A stretch of 64,000 nt of DNA from Fontisphaera persica (GCF_024832785.1 NZ_CP116615.1:4402001-4466000), one strand, 5' to 3'. Numbered from the stretch's first letter, positions 45,796 to 56,400 are shown. The notes: generated from the letters alone by a model not told the origin. A program made the numbers and translations.

Positions 45796-47547
45796 ATGCA
45801 GGATAGCAGGGTTCATAACGGAATCCCGGCCCGCAACGGCCGGGCAGCGCAGGCAGGGTGTTTTGCCCTGGCCGCCCTCCTTTTTTGGGGGGGATGCACG
45901 GCCAAATACCACCGCCAGGCCGCGGACAGAGAAGTGTACCGCTCCATCCAACAGACGCAGCAGCGCGTGCTGAAGAAAACCAATGACTTCAGCATTGATA
46001 CGCCCTGGTCGTCGCGCAAGCCGGAGTCGGTCCAGCCGCCCGAACTCATCGAGAGCCGCCTCGAGACCAACCGTCTGGTGTTGTCCGTCCAGGAGGCCCT
46101 CGATCTGGCCGTCAAAAACAGCCGCGAGTACCAGGACCAGAAGGAAAGCCTCTACAGCTCCGCGCTGGCCCTCGCCCGCGAACGCTACAAATATCAGCCC
46201 CGCCTCTTTGCCACGGGCGAGTGGGCCTTGCGCCGCCGCCCCGACGGCTCCCGCGACGGCACCCTCTCCGCCTCCTCCGGCGCCAACCTCACCCAACTGC
46301 TCGCCAGCGGCGGGCGGCTTGGTTTGACCCTGGCCAACGATTTGTTTCGTTATTACACCGGCGACCCGCGCCGCACCGCTGTTTCCAGCGTTTCCGTCAA
46401 CCTTGTCCAGCCCTTGTTTCAGGCCTTCGGCAACAATAACGATGCCATCGAAAGCCTCACCCAGGCCGAGCGCAACCTCGTGTATGCCGTGCGCAATTTC
46501 AGCCAGTTTCAGGAGCAGTTCGCGCTCAACGTCCTCAATGATTACTTCAACATCCTCGCCCAGAAAGACGCCGTCCGCAACAACTACGCCAACTACCTCA
46601 GCCGCGTTGCCCAGACCCAGCGCCTGGAGGCCCGCGCCGTGGACCGCCAAACCCGCACCGAGGTGGACCAGGCCCGCCAGTCCGAACTCTCCGCCAAAAA
46701 CAGCTACATCAACGCCGTCGCCCGCTACCAAACCCTCCTCGACAGCTTCAAAATCCGCCTCGGCCTCCCCCTGAGCACCAAATTGTATCTGGATGACAAA
46801 GCCCTCGAAGAAATTGCCCAGGTGGGCCTGATTCCTGTCACCCTGGATGCCGAAGAAGCCTACCGCCTCGCCACCCAGCGGCATTTGCCCACCCTCAATG
46901 CCATTGACCGCTTCCAGGACGTCCAGCGCCGCGTCCGCCTGGCCCGCGACAAACTCAAACCCAACCTCACCTTCATCGCCGATGCCTCGCTCGAAAGCGA
47001 ACGCCCCACCGACTGGACCCGTTTCGACGCCCGTCGGGCCAGTGCCGGCGTGGGCCTCGAACTCGATTTGCCCCTCGACCGCAAAAACCAGCGCTTTGCC
47101 TACCGCGAAGCCCTCATCGCCTTTGAAGCCCAAATCCGCTCCCTCACCCTGACCTTTGACAACCTCCGCAACAACATCGAAAACGGCCTCCGCACCATCG
47201 AGCAACAGCGCCAGACCTACCTCATTCAGAAAAAAGCCGTCGAGCTGGCCAAGGTCCGCGTCGAAAGCACCACCATGAATTTGCAGGCCGGCAACGTCGC
47301 CGTCCGTGACGTCCTGGAAGCCCAGGACGCCCTCATCGCCGCCCAAAACCAGTTGACCCTCTCCCTCGTCAGCTATCAGCAGGCCCGCCTGCGCCTCATG
47401 CTGGACATCGGCGCCCTGGACACCAGCAAGGAAAAATTCTGGATTCAGGACCACCTCGTCGGTTTCCTCCCCAAAGTGCCCGAAGCCGGCCCGGTGGAAA
47501 CCGAGGATAAACCCGTCCTGCCGCCGGACGATTATTTTAATCAGTAA
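45796..47547 (+). CDS. TolC-type outer-membrane efflux lipoprotein
   Basis: This 583-residue outer membrane efflux protein begins with a lipoprotein signal (AALLFWGGC, modified Cys near residue 35). The mature part is two long coiled-coil halves typical of TolC: QEALDLAVKNSREYQDQKESLYSSALALARE and later ERNLVYAVRNFSQFQEQFALNVLNDYFNILAQ, LARDKLKPNLTFIADASLE. It would form the channel of a tripartite pump with the following adaptor and ABC proteins. The gene is 6 bases from the adaptor gene. The conserved C-terminal repeat of OEP domains is complete. Confidence 0.88.
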   Translation: MQDSRVHNGIPARNGRAAQAGCFALAALLFWGGCTAKYHRQAADREVYRSIQQTQQRVLKKTNDFSIDTPWSSRKPESVQPPELIESRLETNRLVLSVQEALDLAVKNSREYQDQKESLYSSALALARERYKYQPRLFATGEWALRRRPDGSRDGTLSASSGANLTQLLASGGRLGLTLANDLFRYYTGDPRRTAVSSVSVNLVQPLFQAFGNNNDAIESLTQAERNLVYAVRNFSQFQEQFALNVLNDYFNILAQKDAVRNNYANYLSRVAQTQRLEARAVDRQTRTEVDQARQSELSAKNSYINAVARYQTLLDSFKIRLGLPLSTKLYLDDKALEEIAQVGLIPVTLDAEEAYRLATQRHLPTLNAIDRFQDVQRRVRLARDKLKPNLTFIADASLESERPTDWTRFDARRASAGVGLELDLPLDRKNQRFAYREALIAFEAQIRSLTLTFDNLRNNIENGLRTIEQQRQTYLIQKKAVELAKVRVESTTMNLQAGNVAVRDVLEAQDALIAAQNQLTLSLVSYQQARLRLMLDIGALDTSKEKFWIQDHLVGFLPKVPEAGPVETEDKPVLPPDDYFNQ

Positions 47548-47553
47548 ACGTTT

Positions 47554-49554
47554 ATGAGTGCGTCTTCTCCCCCTGTCACCGCCGCCACGCCCTTCTGGCG
47601 CCGCAAACCGGTCCTCGTCGCGGCGGCACTCCTGGCCGTCTTCTCCGCCTTTGCCCTCGTGCGCAGCCGCGCCAAATCCCAGATCCAGCCCACCGCCTAC
47701 TTCGAGGTCAAACGCGGCGATTTCCTCATCTCCATCGTCGAAGGCGGCAACATCGAGGCCGTCAATGAAGTCGTCGTCCGCAGCGAGGTGGAAGGCACCG
47801 CCCGCATCATTTACATCGTCCCCGAAGGCACCACCGTCAAAAAGGGCGATTTGCTGGTCGAACTCGACTCCAGCTCCAGCCAGGACGCCGTCAACCAGCA
47901 GCAAATCAACGTCGAAAAAGCCCAGTTCGCCGTCATCCAGGCCGAGCAACAGCTCGAAATCCAGAAAAGCATGGTCGAAAGCGAAATCTCCGCCGCCGAG
48001 CTGAAATACGAATTCGCCAAAAGCGACCTGGAAAAATTTGAAAAGGGCGAGGCCGCCCAGTTGCTGCGCGACGCCCAGATTGAAATCACCAACGTCCTGG
48101 AAAACCTCAAAATCGCCGAGGAAAAACTCGGCTGGACCGAAAAGCTCTACGAAAAAGGCTTCGAAACCAAGGCCAACCTCGACCGCGACCGCCTCTCCGT
48201 TTCCCAAACCAAATTGCGCCTCGAACAGGCCCAGAAAAAATTGTGGATGCTCGAAAACTTTGACCTGCCCAAAAAACGCCGCACCCTCGAAGCCGCCGTG
48301 GAGGACGCCAAGGACGACCTCGAGCGCGTCAAACTCCAGGGCCAGCGCCGCCTCGCGCAATACCAGGCCGATGTGCAAACCCAGAAAAGCACCCTCGACC
48401 TCAGCAAGAAAAAACTCGAACGCGACCTCCGGCAACTGGCCAACACCAAGATTTACGCCCCCCAGGACGGTCTGGTCGTCTATGCCGGCGGCGGCGGCGA
48501 CCGCCGCTTCAGCAGCGAATCCATGATTGAGGAAGGCGCGGTGGTCCGCTACCGCCAGGAAATCATCAAACTGCCCGATGTCTCCGAATACAAGGTCACC
48601 GTCAAGGTCCACGAATCCCACGTCAACCAGTTGAGCCGCGGCCAGCCCGCCTACGTCGTGCTGGATGCCATGCCCGACCGCCGTTTCCAGGGCGCGGTCA
48701 ATCGCGTGGCGCCCCTCCCCGACACCTCCAGCCGCTGGGCCAACCCCAATCTCAAGGTCTATGCCACCGAAATCCTCATTCTCGAACCCGTGCCCAACGT
48801 CAAACCCGGCGTCTCCGCCCGCGCGGAAATCATCATCACCAACCTCAAAAGCGTGCTGACCGTTCCCATCCAGTGCGTCACCACCCGCAAAGGCAAACAA
48901 GTGGTTTTCCTGGCCGATAATCCCACCGTCCCCGTGCCCGTCAATGTCGGCATGTATAACACCAAGTTCATTGAAATTACCTCCGGCCTCAAGGAGGGCG
49001 ACCGCGTCCTGCTCAGCCCGCCCTACGACGCCCAGGAAAAAGACCTCGCCGGCGCCATCCTCGGCAAGGACGAAAAAGCCGAGGGCCTCACCAACACCCC
49101 GCCCGAAAGACTGAACCGCGCCACCCCTGAAAACGGCGCCGAGAATGGCGGCGCCGGCTTCATGGAGCCAGGCGCCGGACGCGGCATGCGCGGCGAACGC
49201 GGCGAGGGCGCGGGCATGTTTGGCCCGGGCGCCGGCCGCAATGGTGGCGCCGGCATGGGCGGCGAAGCAGACGGGCCGGGCGCTGGCTTCGGTCCGGGCG
49301 GCATGGGCCCCGGCGGCCAGCCGGGCCAGGGCCGCGGCGGCCCGCGATTCAACCGCGAGGAAATGATGAAGCGCTTTGACACCAATGGGGACGGGGAGCT
49401 GGATGAAAACGAGCAGGCGGCCATGCGGGAGGCCATGCGTGCCTTCCGCCGCCCCGGCGGCACCAACGCTCCGGCAGGGTTCCCGGGGCCGCGCCCGGAC
49501 GGCGGAATGCGTCCGGAAGGATTTTCCGCACCGCGCAACGATGGCAGCCGCTGA
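47554..49554 (+). CDS. MacA/HlyD-like adaptor with glycine-rich linker and EF-hand tail
   Basis: This 666-residue periplasmic adaptor is anchored by an N-terminal helix (VLVAAALLAVFSAFALV). It has the lipoyl-like domain (GGNIEAVNEVVVRSEVEG), long coiled-coil hairpins (about residues 105-300), the second lipoyl half and beta-barrel (TKIYAPQDGLVVYAGGG), and a membrane-proximal domain (VLTVPIQCVTTRKGKQVVF). After residue ~500 comes a Gly/Ala/Met/Pro-rich linker (about 520-600), then a canonical EF-hand DTNGDGELDENE (Asp609, Asn611, Asp613, Asp617, Glu620). This tail is not normal for MacA. It overlaps the ATPase gene by 14 bases. Confidence 0.88.
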   Translation: MSASSPPVTAATPFWRRKPVLVAAALLAVFSAFALVRSRAKSQIQPTAYFEVKRGDFLISIVEGGNIEAVNEVVVRSEVEGTARIIYIVPEGTTVKKGDLLVELDSSSSQDAVNQQQINVEKAQFAVIQAEQQLEIQKSMVESEISAAELKYEFAKSDLEKFEKGEAAQLLRDAQIEITNVLENLKIAEEKLGWTEKLYEKGFETKANLDRDRLSVSQTKLRLEQAQKKLWMLENFDLPKKRRTLEAAVEDAKDDLERVKLQGQRRLAQYQADVQTQKSTLDLSKKKLERDLRQLANTKIYAPQDGLVVYAGGGGDRRFSSESMIEEGAVVRYRQEIIKLPDVSEYKVTVKVHESHVNQLSRGQPAYVVLDAMPDRRFQGAVNRVAPLPDTSSRWANPNLKVYATEILILEPVPNVKPGVSARAEIIITNLKSVLTVPIQCVTTRKGKQVVFLADNPTVPVPVNVGMYNTKFIEITSGLKEGDRVLLSPPYDAQEKDLAGAILGKDEKAEGLTNTPPERLNRATPENGAENGGAGFMEPGAGRGMRGERGEGAGMFGPGAGRNGGAGMGGEADGPGAGFGPGGMGPGGQPGQGRGGPRFNREEMMKRFDTNGDGELDENEQAAMREAMRAFRRPGGTNAPAGFPGPRPDGGMRPEGFSAPRNDGSR

Positions 49555-50284
49555 CATCATCATCCGCCTCGAAGGCGTCAAAAAGCATTACATCCTGGGC
49601 TCGGAGGTCACCGTCCGCGCGCTCGATGGGGTGCATTTCCAGGTCAACCGCGGCGAATATGTGGCCATCATGGGACCCTCCGGCTCCGGCAAATCCACCA
49701 TGCTCAACGTCCTGGGCTGCCTGGACCGCCCCACCGCCGGCCGCTATTATCTGGGCGGCATTGACGTCTCGGAAATGCCCGATGACCAGCTCTCCGCCGC
49801 CCGCGGACGGATGATTGGCTTCATTTTCCAGAGCTACAACCTGATTGCCCAATTGACGGTCATCGAGAACATCCAGGTGCCCCTCCTCTACCAGCGCAAG
49901 GATTTGCGCGCCCATTACGAGCATTGCGTGCGGCTGGCGCAACTGGTGGGCCTGGGTGAACGTTTGCACCACCGCCCCAACCAGCTCTCCGGCGGCCAGC
50001 AGCAACGGGTGGCCATTGCCCGCGCCCTCGTGAATGACCCCCTCATGATTCTGGCCGACGAGCCTACCGGCAACCTCGATTCCACCACCGGCCGCGAGGT
50101 GCTCGAACTGATTGACAGCCTCAATGCCCGCGGCAAAACCATCGTGCTCGTCACCCACGATGAACGCGTGGCCGGGCGCGCGCATCGCATCATTCACATG
50201 CGCGACGGCCTGATTGAGCGGGAAGTGCTCAATGGGCGCCGCGCGGCCTCGGCCGCCGCCCCGGCGCCGCCTCCGCAGTCATGA
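49541..50284 (+). CDS. MacB-type ABC transporter ATP-binding protein
   Basis: This 247-residue ABC ATPase of the LolD/MacB group starts at [17 protein letters not shown]; the ATG lies inside the adaptor gene. Walker A is GPSGSGKS (about residues 45-52), the signature is [15 protein letters not shown], Walker B is [13 protein letters not shown], and the H-loop is LVTHD. All are intact. It powers the next permease. It overlaps the permease start by 4 bases and ends in an Ala/Pro tail, probably flexible. Confidence 0.94.
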   Translation: MAAADIIIRLEGVKKHYILGSEVTVRALDGVHFQVNRGEYVAIMGPSGSGKSTMLNVLGCLDRPTAGRYYLGGIDVSEMPDDQLSAARGRMIGFIFQSYNLIAQLTVIENIQVPLLYQRKDLRAHYEHCVRLAQLVGLGERLHHRPNQLSGGQQQRVAIARALVNDPLMILADEPTGNLDSTTGREVLELIDSLNARGKTIVLVTHDERVAGRAHRIIHMRDGLIEREVLNGRRAASAAAPAPPPQS

Positions 50285-51573
50285 ATCCCCTGGCCTTCCA
50301 ATATCTCGTGGTGGTGCGGCTGGGCATCAAAAGCCTGCTCTTGCACAAGCTGCGCTCAGCCCTGACCATGCTGGGCATCATCTTCGGCGTCTGCTCGGTC
50401 ATTGCCATGCTCGCCATTGGCGAGGGCGCCTCCTACGAGGCGCAGGAGGCCATCAAACGCCTCGGCAGCGCCAACATCATCATTCGCAGCGTCAAACCCC
50501 CCGAAGACACCAAGGTCTCCGGCATGGGCCGCGGCTCCAGCATTGATTACGGGCTGACTTACCGCGACGCCGCCCGCATTCAGGATACCGTCCCCGGCGT
50601 CAAACGGGTCCTGCCCGTCCGCATCATCCGCGAAAACGTCCGGTTCGCCCAAAACAGCTTTCCCTGTCAGGTCCTCGGCACGTTGCCGTTTTATCCCGAA
50701 ATCGTCGGCCTCGAAATCGTGCGCGGACGCTTCCTGAGCGACTGGGACGAAATCAACAACGAAAATATCTGTGTCCTGACGGTGGGGCTGGCCCAGCGGC
50801 TTTTCCCCTATCAGGACCCGCTGGAGCAATCGGTCAAAATAGATGCCTTTTACTACCGCGTGGTGGGCCTGGTGCGCGAGCGCAACCTGCCCGAACAACG
50901 CACCCAGGCGGGCAAAATGGAAGGCGAACCGCTCGACAACAATGTGTACATCCCCTTGAGCACCTCCCGCACCCGTTTCGGCGAAGTGCTCATCCGCCGC
51001 TCGGCGGGCAGTTTTGAAGCGGAAAAGGTGGAGCTGCATCAAATCACCGTCCAAATGCACGACACCTCGACCGTCGAAACCGCCGACCCTCAAATCAAAA
51101 CCCTCCTGCGGCGATTCCATGACAAGGTGGACTACGAAACCATCGTGCCCCTCCAACTGCTGCGCCAGGCCGAACAGACCAAACGCATTTTCAACATCGT
51201 CCTGGGCTCCATTGCCGCCATTTCGCTCCTGGTGGGCGGCATTGGCATCATGAACATCATGCTGGCCACCGTCACCGAACGCACCCGCGAAATTGGCATC
51301 CGCCGCGCCCTGGGCGCCACCCGGCGGGACATCACCATGCAATTCCTGGTGGAAACGGTCGTCCTGGCGGTCGGCGGCGGACTCATCGGCGTGCTGGTGG
51401 GCATCATCACCCCTGTCATTGTCTCTCACCTCACCACCATGAAGACCATCATCACCCTCTGGTCCGTCCTGGTGGCCTTTGGCATCTCCGGCGCTGTCGG
51501 CATCATCTTTGGCCTTTATCCTGCCAAGGCCGCCGCCCAACTCGACCCCATCGAAGCCCTGCGGCACGAATAA
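50281..51573 (+). CDS. MacB-type ABC transporter permease
   Basis: This 430-residue inner-membrane protein has the MacB layout. A first helix lies in [25 protein letters not shown] form, then a large periplasmic MacB_PCD domain (residues 60-290). A terminal FtsX domain has three helices, beginning [40 protein letters not shown]. The [14 protein letters not shown] text is the FtsX/MacB signature. With the ATPase, adaptor and outer-membrane factor it forms a complete MacAB-TolC-like pump, usually for macrolides, peptides or lipids. Substrate unknown. Confidence 0.94.
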   Translation: MNPLAFQYLVVVRLGIKSLLLHKLRSALTMLGIIFGVCSVIAMLAIGEGASYEAQEAIKRLGSANIIIRSVKPPEDTKVSGMGRGSSIDYGLTYRDAARIQDTVPGVKRVLPVRIIRENVRFAQNSFPCQVLGTLPFYPEIVGLEIVRGRFLSDWDEINNENICVLTVGLAQRLFPYQDPLEQSVKIDAFYYRVVGLVRERNLPEQRTQAGKMEGEPLDNNVYIPLSTSRTRFGEVLIRRSAGSFEAEKVELHQITVQMHDTSTVETADPQIKTLLRRFHDKVDYETIVPLQLLRQAEQTKRIFNIVLGSIAAISLLVGGIGIMNIMLATVTERTREIGIRRALGATRRDITMQFLVETVVLAVGGGLIGVLVGIITPVIVSHLTTMKTIITLWSVLVAFGISGAVGIIFGLYPAKAAAQLDPIEALRHE

Positions 51574-51662
51574 CCGCGCCCCCATTGGTCCCCCCTGGCC
51601 CCCCGCCCGCCCAGGCCCAGTCAGGTATTGCCTGCGTGGATGAATTATGATTTAGTTTCATC

Positions 51663-52226
51663 ATGAACACCCGGCTAAAACTCGCCGTTGTCGTGGTGTT
51701 GCTATTGCTGGCTGCCAGCGCCCTCACCACCTGGTATTTCCTGCAACAACGCCTATCCTCCACCAGCCCGCCTGCGGTCGCCAGGGTCCCGGCGCCAGCG
51801 CCTGCGCTGGCTAGTGAGCCTGCCCCGCCGCCCATCCCCCCGATGCCCGATGCCCAGCCTCCCCGCCGCGGCAAACCGCCGCCGGTGGACCCCCTCGCCC
51901 GCGAAGCCCTGCAGCGCGTCGGCGCGGACCCCGAGGCCACGGCCTACTGGATTCAAGCCATTAATGACCCCCGCCTGCCCCGCGGCGAACGGAAAGACTT
52001 GATTGAGGACCTCAACGAGGATGGCTTCACCGACAAGAAACGGCCCACCTTGGAAGACCTCCCGCTGGTGGAGGCCCGCATTGAACTCATCGAATTGCTC
52101 GCCCCCCATGCCATGGATGAGGTCAATGCCGATGCCTTTCAGGAGGCCTACAAAGACCTGCTCCAAATCCGCAGCCGGTTGACTGGCCAGCCCCTCGGCC
52201 CAATTCCCCGCCTGGTCCCCCGCTAA
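51663..52226 (+). CDS. hypothetical membrane-anchored protein
   Basis: The 187-residue product starts with a single membrane anchor (LAVVVVLLLLAASALTTWYFL). A Pro/Ala-rich linker (about residues 35-75, PAPAPALASEPAPPPIPPMP) follows, then a charged helical domain (EALQRVGADPEATAYWIQAINDPRLPRGERKDLIEDLNEDGFTD). No family is recognised. It lies 89 bases after the efflux permease and 201 bases before the WXG operon; co-function with either is not shown. Confidence 0.6.
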   Translation: MNTRLKLAVVVVLLLLAASALTTWYFLQQRLSSTSPPAVARVPAPAPALASEPAPPPIPPMPDAQPPRRGKPPPVDPLAREALQRVGADPEATAYWIQAINDPRLPRGERKDLIEDLNEDGFTDKKRPTLEDLPLVEARIELIELLAPHAMDEVNADAFQEAYKDLLQIRSRLTGQPLGPIPRLVPR

Positions 52227-52303
52227 ACCAGCGGCAGCGCGTGGGCCATCATCCGTTGGCGGCCAAGGCCTCGCCCACTTGAGCGTGGAGCGCGGCGGGC
52301 CGG

Positions 52304-52331
52304 TTGCACTCCCCGGCCGGCCCCATTTAAT
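52304..52331 (+). promoter_or_regulatory. candidate promoter of the WXG/FtsK operon
   Basis: TTGCAC (52304-52309) and TTTAAT (52326-52331) are separated by 16 bases; the -10 matches the sigma-70 consensus at five of six bases. A second -35-like TTGACT is at 52372-52377 but without a good -10. The spacer 52227-52427 contains no other obvious element except an imperfect CTGCC/GGCAG hairpin near 52382. Confidence 0.4.
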
Positions 52332-52427
52332 AAATCCGGCTTCCCCAACGTCCAACGTAGGGAAAAACGGTTTGACTTGGCCTGCCGCAGCTTCATGCTG
52401 GCAGCGTCCAAAGAGAAAGGTTAGTCC

Positions 52428-52700
52428 ATGCCGCAAGCCATCATGGATCCAGAGGACGTGAGGCGCTTTGCCGAAGAGCTGCAGCGCTTCAATCGTGATT
52501 TACAAAACCGGCTCAGCTCACTCCAGGCCCGCTTTGCCGCCCTTGGCGAGACCTGGCAGGACCAGGAGCAGGTGAAATTTGCCGATGAATTCAAACAGAC
52601 CCTCAAGGCGCTCAAGCGCTTCATCGAGGTGGCCGACCAGCACGTGCCCTACCTCATGCGCAAGGCCCAGCGCATTCAGGAGTATCTGAATCAGCGTTAA
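52428..52700 (+). CDS. WXG100/ESAT-6-like protein
   Basis: This 90-residue all-helical protein has the expected size for the WXG100 family, whose members form four-helix dimers and are exported by type VII secretion. The turn is Trp43-Gln-Asp45 (ETWQD), with the following helix placing Phe51 and Phe55 at W+8 and W+12, as in ESX substrates. Asp replaces the canonical Gly. The N-terminal half is helical (EDVRRFAEELQRFNRDLQNRL). A GAGAAAGG ribosome-binding site lies 7 bases before the ATG. It is first in a four-gene operon ending with an FtsK/SpoIIIE-type ATPase. No signal peptide is present, as expected. The family assignment is by pattern, not database search. Confidence 0.75.
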   Translation: MPQAIMDPEDVRRFAEELQRFNRDLQNRLSSLQARFAALGETWQDQEQVKFADEFKQTLKALKRFIEVADQHVPYLMRKAQRIQEYLNQR

Positions 52701-52703
52701 ACC

Positions 52704-53285
52704 ATGGCCGAACGTGCGCACGTCTCCTCCACCGAGGCCATTGACACGTTCAAAGCCGCGCTGGTGGTGTATCTGAGCAAGTCGCGCCTGCTGCTGGAAG
52801 ACGCCTGCGACGAAGTGCTCCGCCTCCGCACCTGGCTCCAGACCGACCGCCGCCTCTACTGGGAAGCCCAGGTCCGCCGCCGCCAGAAAATCCTCGAAGA
52901 GGCCCGCCAGGCCCTCTTTGGCGCCAGCATGGCCAATCTCCGCGAGCCTTCCGCCGCCGAACGCCTCGCCGTCCAGCGCGCCCAGCGCGCCCTGGCCGAG
53001 GCCGAGGAAAAACTGAACCGCGTCAAACACTGGACCCGCGAATACGAGCACCGCGTGGAGCCGCTGTTGCGCCAGTTGGAAAGCCTCCGCACCGTGCTCA
53101 CCCACGACATGCCCAAAGGCGTGGCCTACTTGAATCAAATCCTGCAAACCCTCGACGCCTATACCGGCATGAAAGCTCCTGCCATCGAGCCAGCCACCGA
53201 GCCGGGCAGTGAGGGCAGGGAAAGCAGCGCCTCGGACCCGGCGGCAGAACAAGGCGGCGCAAAAACAGAAGGAGGCCCCGCATGA
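52704..53285 (+). CDS. helical protein of the WXG/FtsK operon
   Basis: This 193-residue protein is not assigned to a known family. It is nearly all helical and highly charged. One helix pair (TFKAALVVYLSKSRLLLEDACDEVLRL) precedes a long coiled coil (about residues 50-115: YWEAQVRRRQKILEEARQAL, AERLAVQRAQRALAEAEEKLNRVKHW). More helix follows, then a disordered acidic/Ala tail (from about residue 158). It has neither signal peptide nor membrane helix. The length and helicity recall LXG/EspG-like partners and secretion chaperones, but no motif confirms this. Its ATG is 3 bases after the WXG stop, and its stop overlaps the next start by 4 bases, so it is translationally coupled. Confidence 0.6.
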   Translation: MAERAHVSSTEAIDTFKAALVVYLSKSRLLLEDACDEVLRLRTWLQTDRRLYWEAQVRRRQKILEEARQALFGASMANLREPSAAERLAVQRAQRALAEAEEKLNRVKHWTREYEHRVEPLLRQLESLRTVLTHDMPKGVAYLNQILQTLDAYTGMKAPAIEPATEPGSEGRESSASDPAAEQGGAKTEGGPA

Positions 53286-53494
53286 GTGTTGGCAACAACG
53301 GCAAAACCCTCATGGCCCTCACCAAGGACCTCATGCTGCGCTGGGAGGAAACCCGCAATTACTGGCGCGACGCCAAAAGCGAGGAGTTTGAACGGCGTTT
53401 CCTGGCCGAATTGATGACCGGCGTGGACAAATCGGCCGAAGTTTTTGAGCATCTGGACAAATTGATGCAGCACGTCCGCAACGATTGTGAGTAA
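53282..53494 (+). CDS. second, short WXG-like protein
   Basis: This 70-residue helical protein has Trp28-Arg-Asp30 (NYWRD) followed by Phe36 and Phe40. The W-x-D-x5-F-x3-F spacing is identical to that of the 90-residue WXG protein two genes upstream (Trp43, Asp45, Phe51, Phe55). The first helix (NNGKTLMALTKDLMLRWEET) is short, so it may be a half-size partner forming a heterodimer. The last residues (HVRNDCE) read into the ATPase start. Overlaps are 4 bases upstream and 8 bases downstream. No function is known. Confidence 0.65.
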   Translation: MSVGNNGKTLMALTKDLMLRWEETRNYWRDAKSEEFERRFLAELMTGVDKSAEVFEHLDKLMQHVRNDCE

Positions 53495-56400
53495 CCCCCT
53501 GACCATTCCCCAGACGTTGGATTTGTTGGAGCGCCTCAAAACCCTCGTGCGCGATTGTGCCCGGCGGGAGGAGCAGCTCCTGCGCGACGAACGCCAGAAA
53601 CGCGACGCCATCGAGCGCCATCATCGCACCGCCCGCGAAGAGCTGGAAACCTGGCGCGCCGCCGAGGAAAGCAAAATCCGCACCCGGGCCGAAGCGCAAC
53701 AGGCGGCGCTGGAGCAGCGGCATCGCCAGCGCCTGGAGCGCATCCGCCGCGGCCACCGGCCCAGCAAGGCCTACGCCCTCAAACGCATCGAAGACCACGA
53801 AGGCCGCCAGAAGGTGGCGCTGCAAAAAGCCCAGATGGAGGCCGCCCGCAACCGCGAGCAGGCCCTGGCCCAAAATGACGCCACCCTGGCCGCCTTCCAC
53901 GAAAAACTGGGGGGCCTGCGCGCGGAGTTCGAGACCCTCGAACAGCACGCCCTCCGCGTCATGAGCGGCTACGGGCGTTTCAAAAAAATGCTTACCGGCG
54001 CCGGCCTGCCCGAGGAGCCGGAGCCGGCCGGCGACGAATACCCGTTGCTGGAAAAACTGGAGCAGTTGCGCGGCCAGGTGGAGGCGGATTTGCGCCAGTT
54101 CCGCCGGCGGCCAGCCGCGTGGTTCTACCGGCTGCTGCCGGTGTGGGTGCAGGGCATCCTCCTGGTGGCCCTGGGCGCCGGACTGCCGCCCCTGCTGCAC
54201 TATTTCAAAGCAGGCGAAATCTCTTGGTCCCTCACCGGCGGCGTCGCCGGCGCCCTGCTGGCGGGCACGCTGGTTTGGTATTTTCTGAGCCGCAACACCG
54301 CCACGCCGGAGGCCCGCAAAATCGCCCAGGCCCTCGAGCGCGCCCGCCGCTGGCACAACGCCGCCTTGAACAAGGCCCAGGCCCGCCACGCCGCCGAAGT
54401 GGAGCGCATCGAAACCGCGCTGCGCCTCGCCAATGAAGAAATCAACCGCCGCTGGCAGGAGGCCACCGAGGAGGCCGCGCGGTTGCGCGAGTTCTGGCCC
54501 CAGGAAATTGACCGCAAGCTGGGGCGCGTGATGGAGCATCACGAGCAGCTCAGCCAGCGGCGCTTGCAAGGCATCCTGCAGCAGCGCGAGACCGCCCTCC
54601 AGCAGTTGCAGCAGGAATACGAGCGCCGGTTGCACGATTTGGAGCAGCACCGCGCCGAGCGCACCGCCCGCCTCAACGCCGAAACGGACGCCCTGTGGGC
54701 CGCCTTGATGCAGGACTGGCAGGCCCAATGCGAACCCTTGTTGCGCGAAGCCCAGGCGGCGGCGGAGTTTGCCCGCCAGGACACCCCGCCGTGGGAGCCG
54801 CCCTTCTGGGAGCATTGGACCCCGCCCGAGACCGCCCGCAACCGCGTCAAGTTCGGCCAACTGGAGGTGGATTTGCGCCTCTATGCCGAGGGCGCCCCCA
54901 AAGACCCGCGCCTGCCCATGCCCGGCGGCGGCCACTTGTCCCTGCCCTTGTGGCTTCTGTATCCGCAGCAGGGCTGTCTGTTGTTTGAGACCCACCGCAC
55001 CGGCGGCGCCGAGGCCATCGCCGCCATCAACAACATCCTCTTCCGCCTGCTGGCCACCACGCCGCCCGGCAAGCTCAGCTTCACCATCATTGACCCGGTC
55101 AAGCTCGGCCAGAACTTTGCCGGCATCATGCACCTGGCCGATTACGAGGATAACCTCATCAACGGCCGCATCTGGACGCAGACCACCCAGATTGAGGAGC
55201 GCCTCAAGGACCTCACCGAGCACATGGAGAAGGTCATCCAGATGTACCTGCGCAACGAATACGAGACCATCGCCGAATACAACGCGCAGGCCGGCAAAAT
55301 TGCCGAGAAATATCACTTCGTCATCATCGCGGACTTTCCCATGAACTTCAGCGACGCCGCCGCCAAACGGCTGTTGCACATTGCCTCCAGCGGCGCCCGC
55401 TGCGGCGTTTATACGCTGATTCACTGGGACCACCGTTACCCCGCCACGGCGGACCTCGCGCCGGATGTCCTCCGCAAAAACAGCGTTTGCATCCAGCGCC
55501 CCGGCGATTTCTTCACCCTGGCCCGCCTGGGGCCGGTGGGCGTGCGCCTGCAACTGGACCCGCCGCCGCCAGCGGAGCTGGCCACCGCTTTCCTCCATCA
55601 AGTGGGCGAGCTGAGCCGCGGCGCCAACCGCGTCGAGGTCCCCTTCGAGCAGGTGGCCCCGGCGCCCGAGGAGGTCTGGGCGCTCGACACCGCCGAGGAA
55701 TTGCGCGTGCCCATCGGCCGCAGCGGGGCCACCAAGTTGCAATTCCTTGCCATTGGCCGCGGCACCAAGCAGCACGCCCTGGTGGCCGGCAAGACCGGCT
55801 CCGGCAAATCCACCCTCTTCCACGTCATCATCACCAACCTCGCCCGCTGGGCCAGCCCCGAGCAGGTGGAGTTTTACCTGGTGGACTTCAAGAAAGGCGT
55901 CGAGTTCAAGTGCTACGCCCAGCACCGCCTGCCCCATGCCCGCGTCGTCGCCATTGAAAGCGACCGTGAGTTTGGCCTCAGCGTGCTTCAGCGCCTGGAT
56001 GAAGAGCTGCGCCGCCGCGGCGATTTGTTTCGCCAGGCGGGTGTTCAGGACCTCGCCGGGTACCGCCGCGCGGGCGGCCCGGAAAAACTGCCGCGCACCC
56101 TGCTCTTGATTGATGAGTTTCAGGAGTTCTTTGTCGAGGACGACCGCATTGCGCAAACCGCGGCGGTGTTGCTGGACCGCATCGTGCGCCAGGGCCGCGC
56201 CTTTGGCATCCACGTCATTCTTGGCTCCCAAACCCTCGGCGGCGCCTACACCCTGGCCCGCACCACCATGGGGCAGATGGTCATTCGCATCGCCCTCCAG
56301 TGCAATGAGGCCGATGCCTACCTCATCATGGATGAAAACAACGCCGCCCCGCGCCTGCTCTCGCGCCCCGGCGAAGGCATCTACAACGACGCGGCTGGCG

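Noticed and set aside
45781-49581. A very long minus-strand open frame opposite the efflux genes
   Set aside because: Its translation is Gly/Ala/Val/Phe-rich with no domain; the plus strand has intact OMF and MacA proteins. High GC with strong third-position bias makes such mirror frames.
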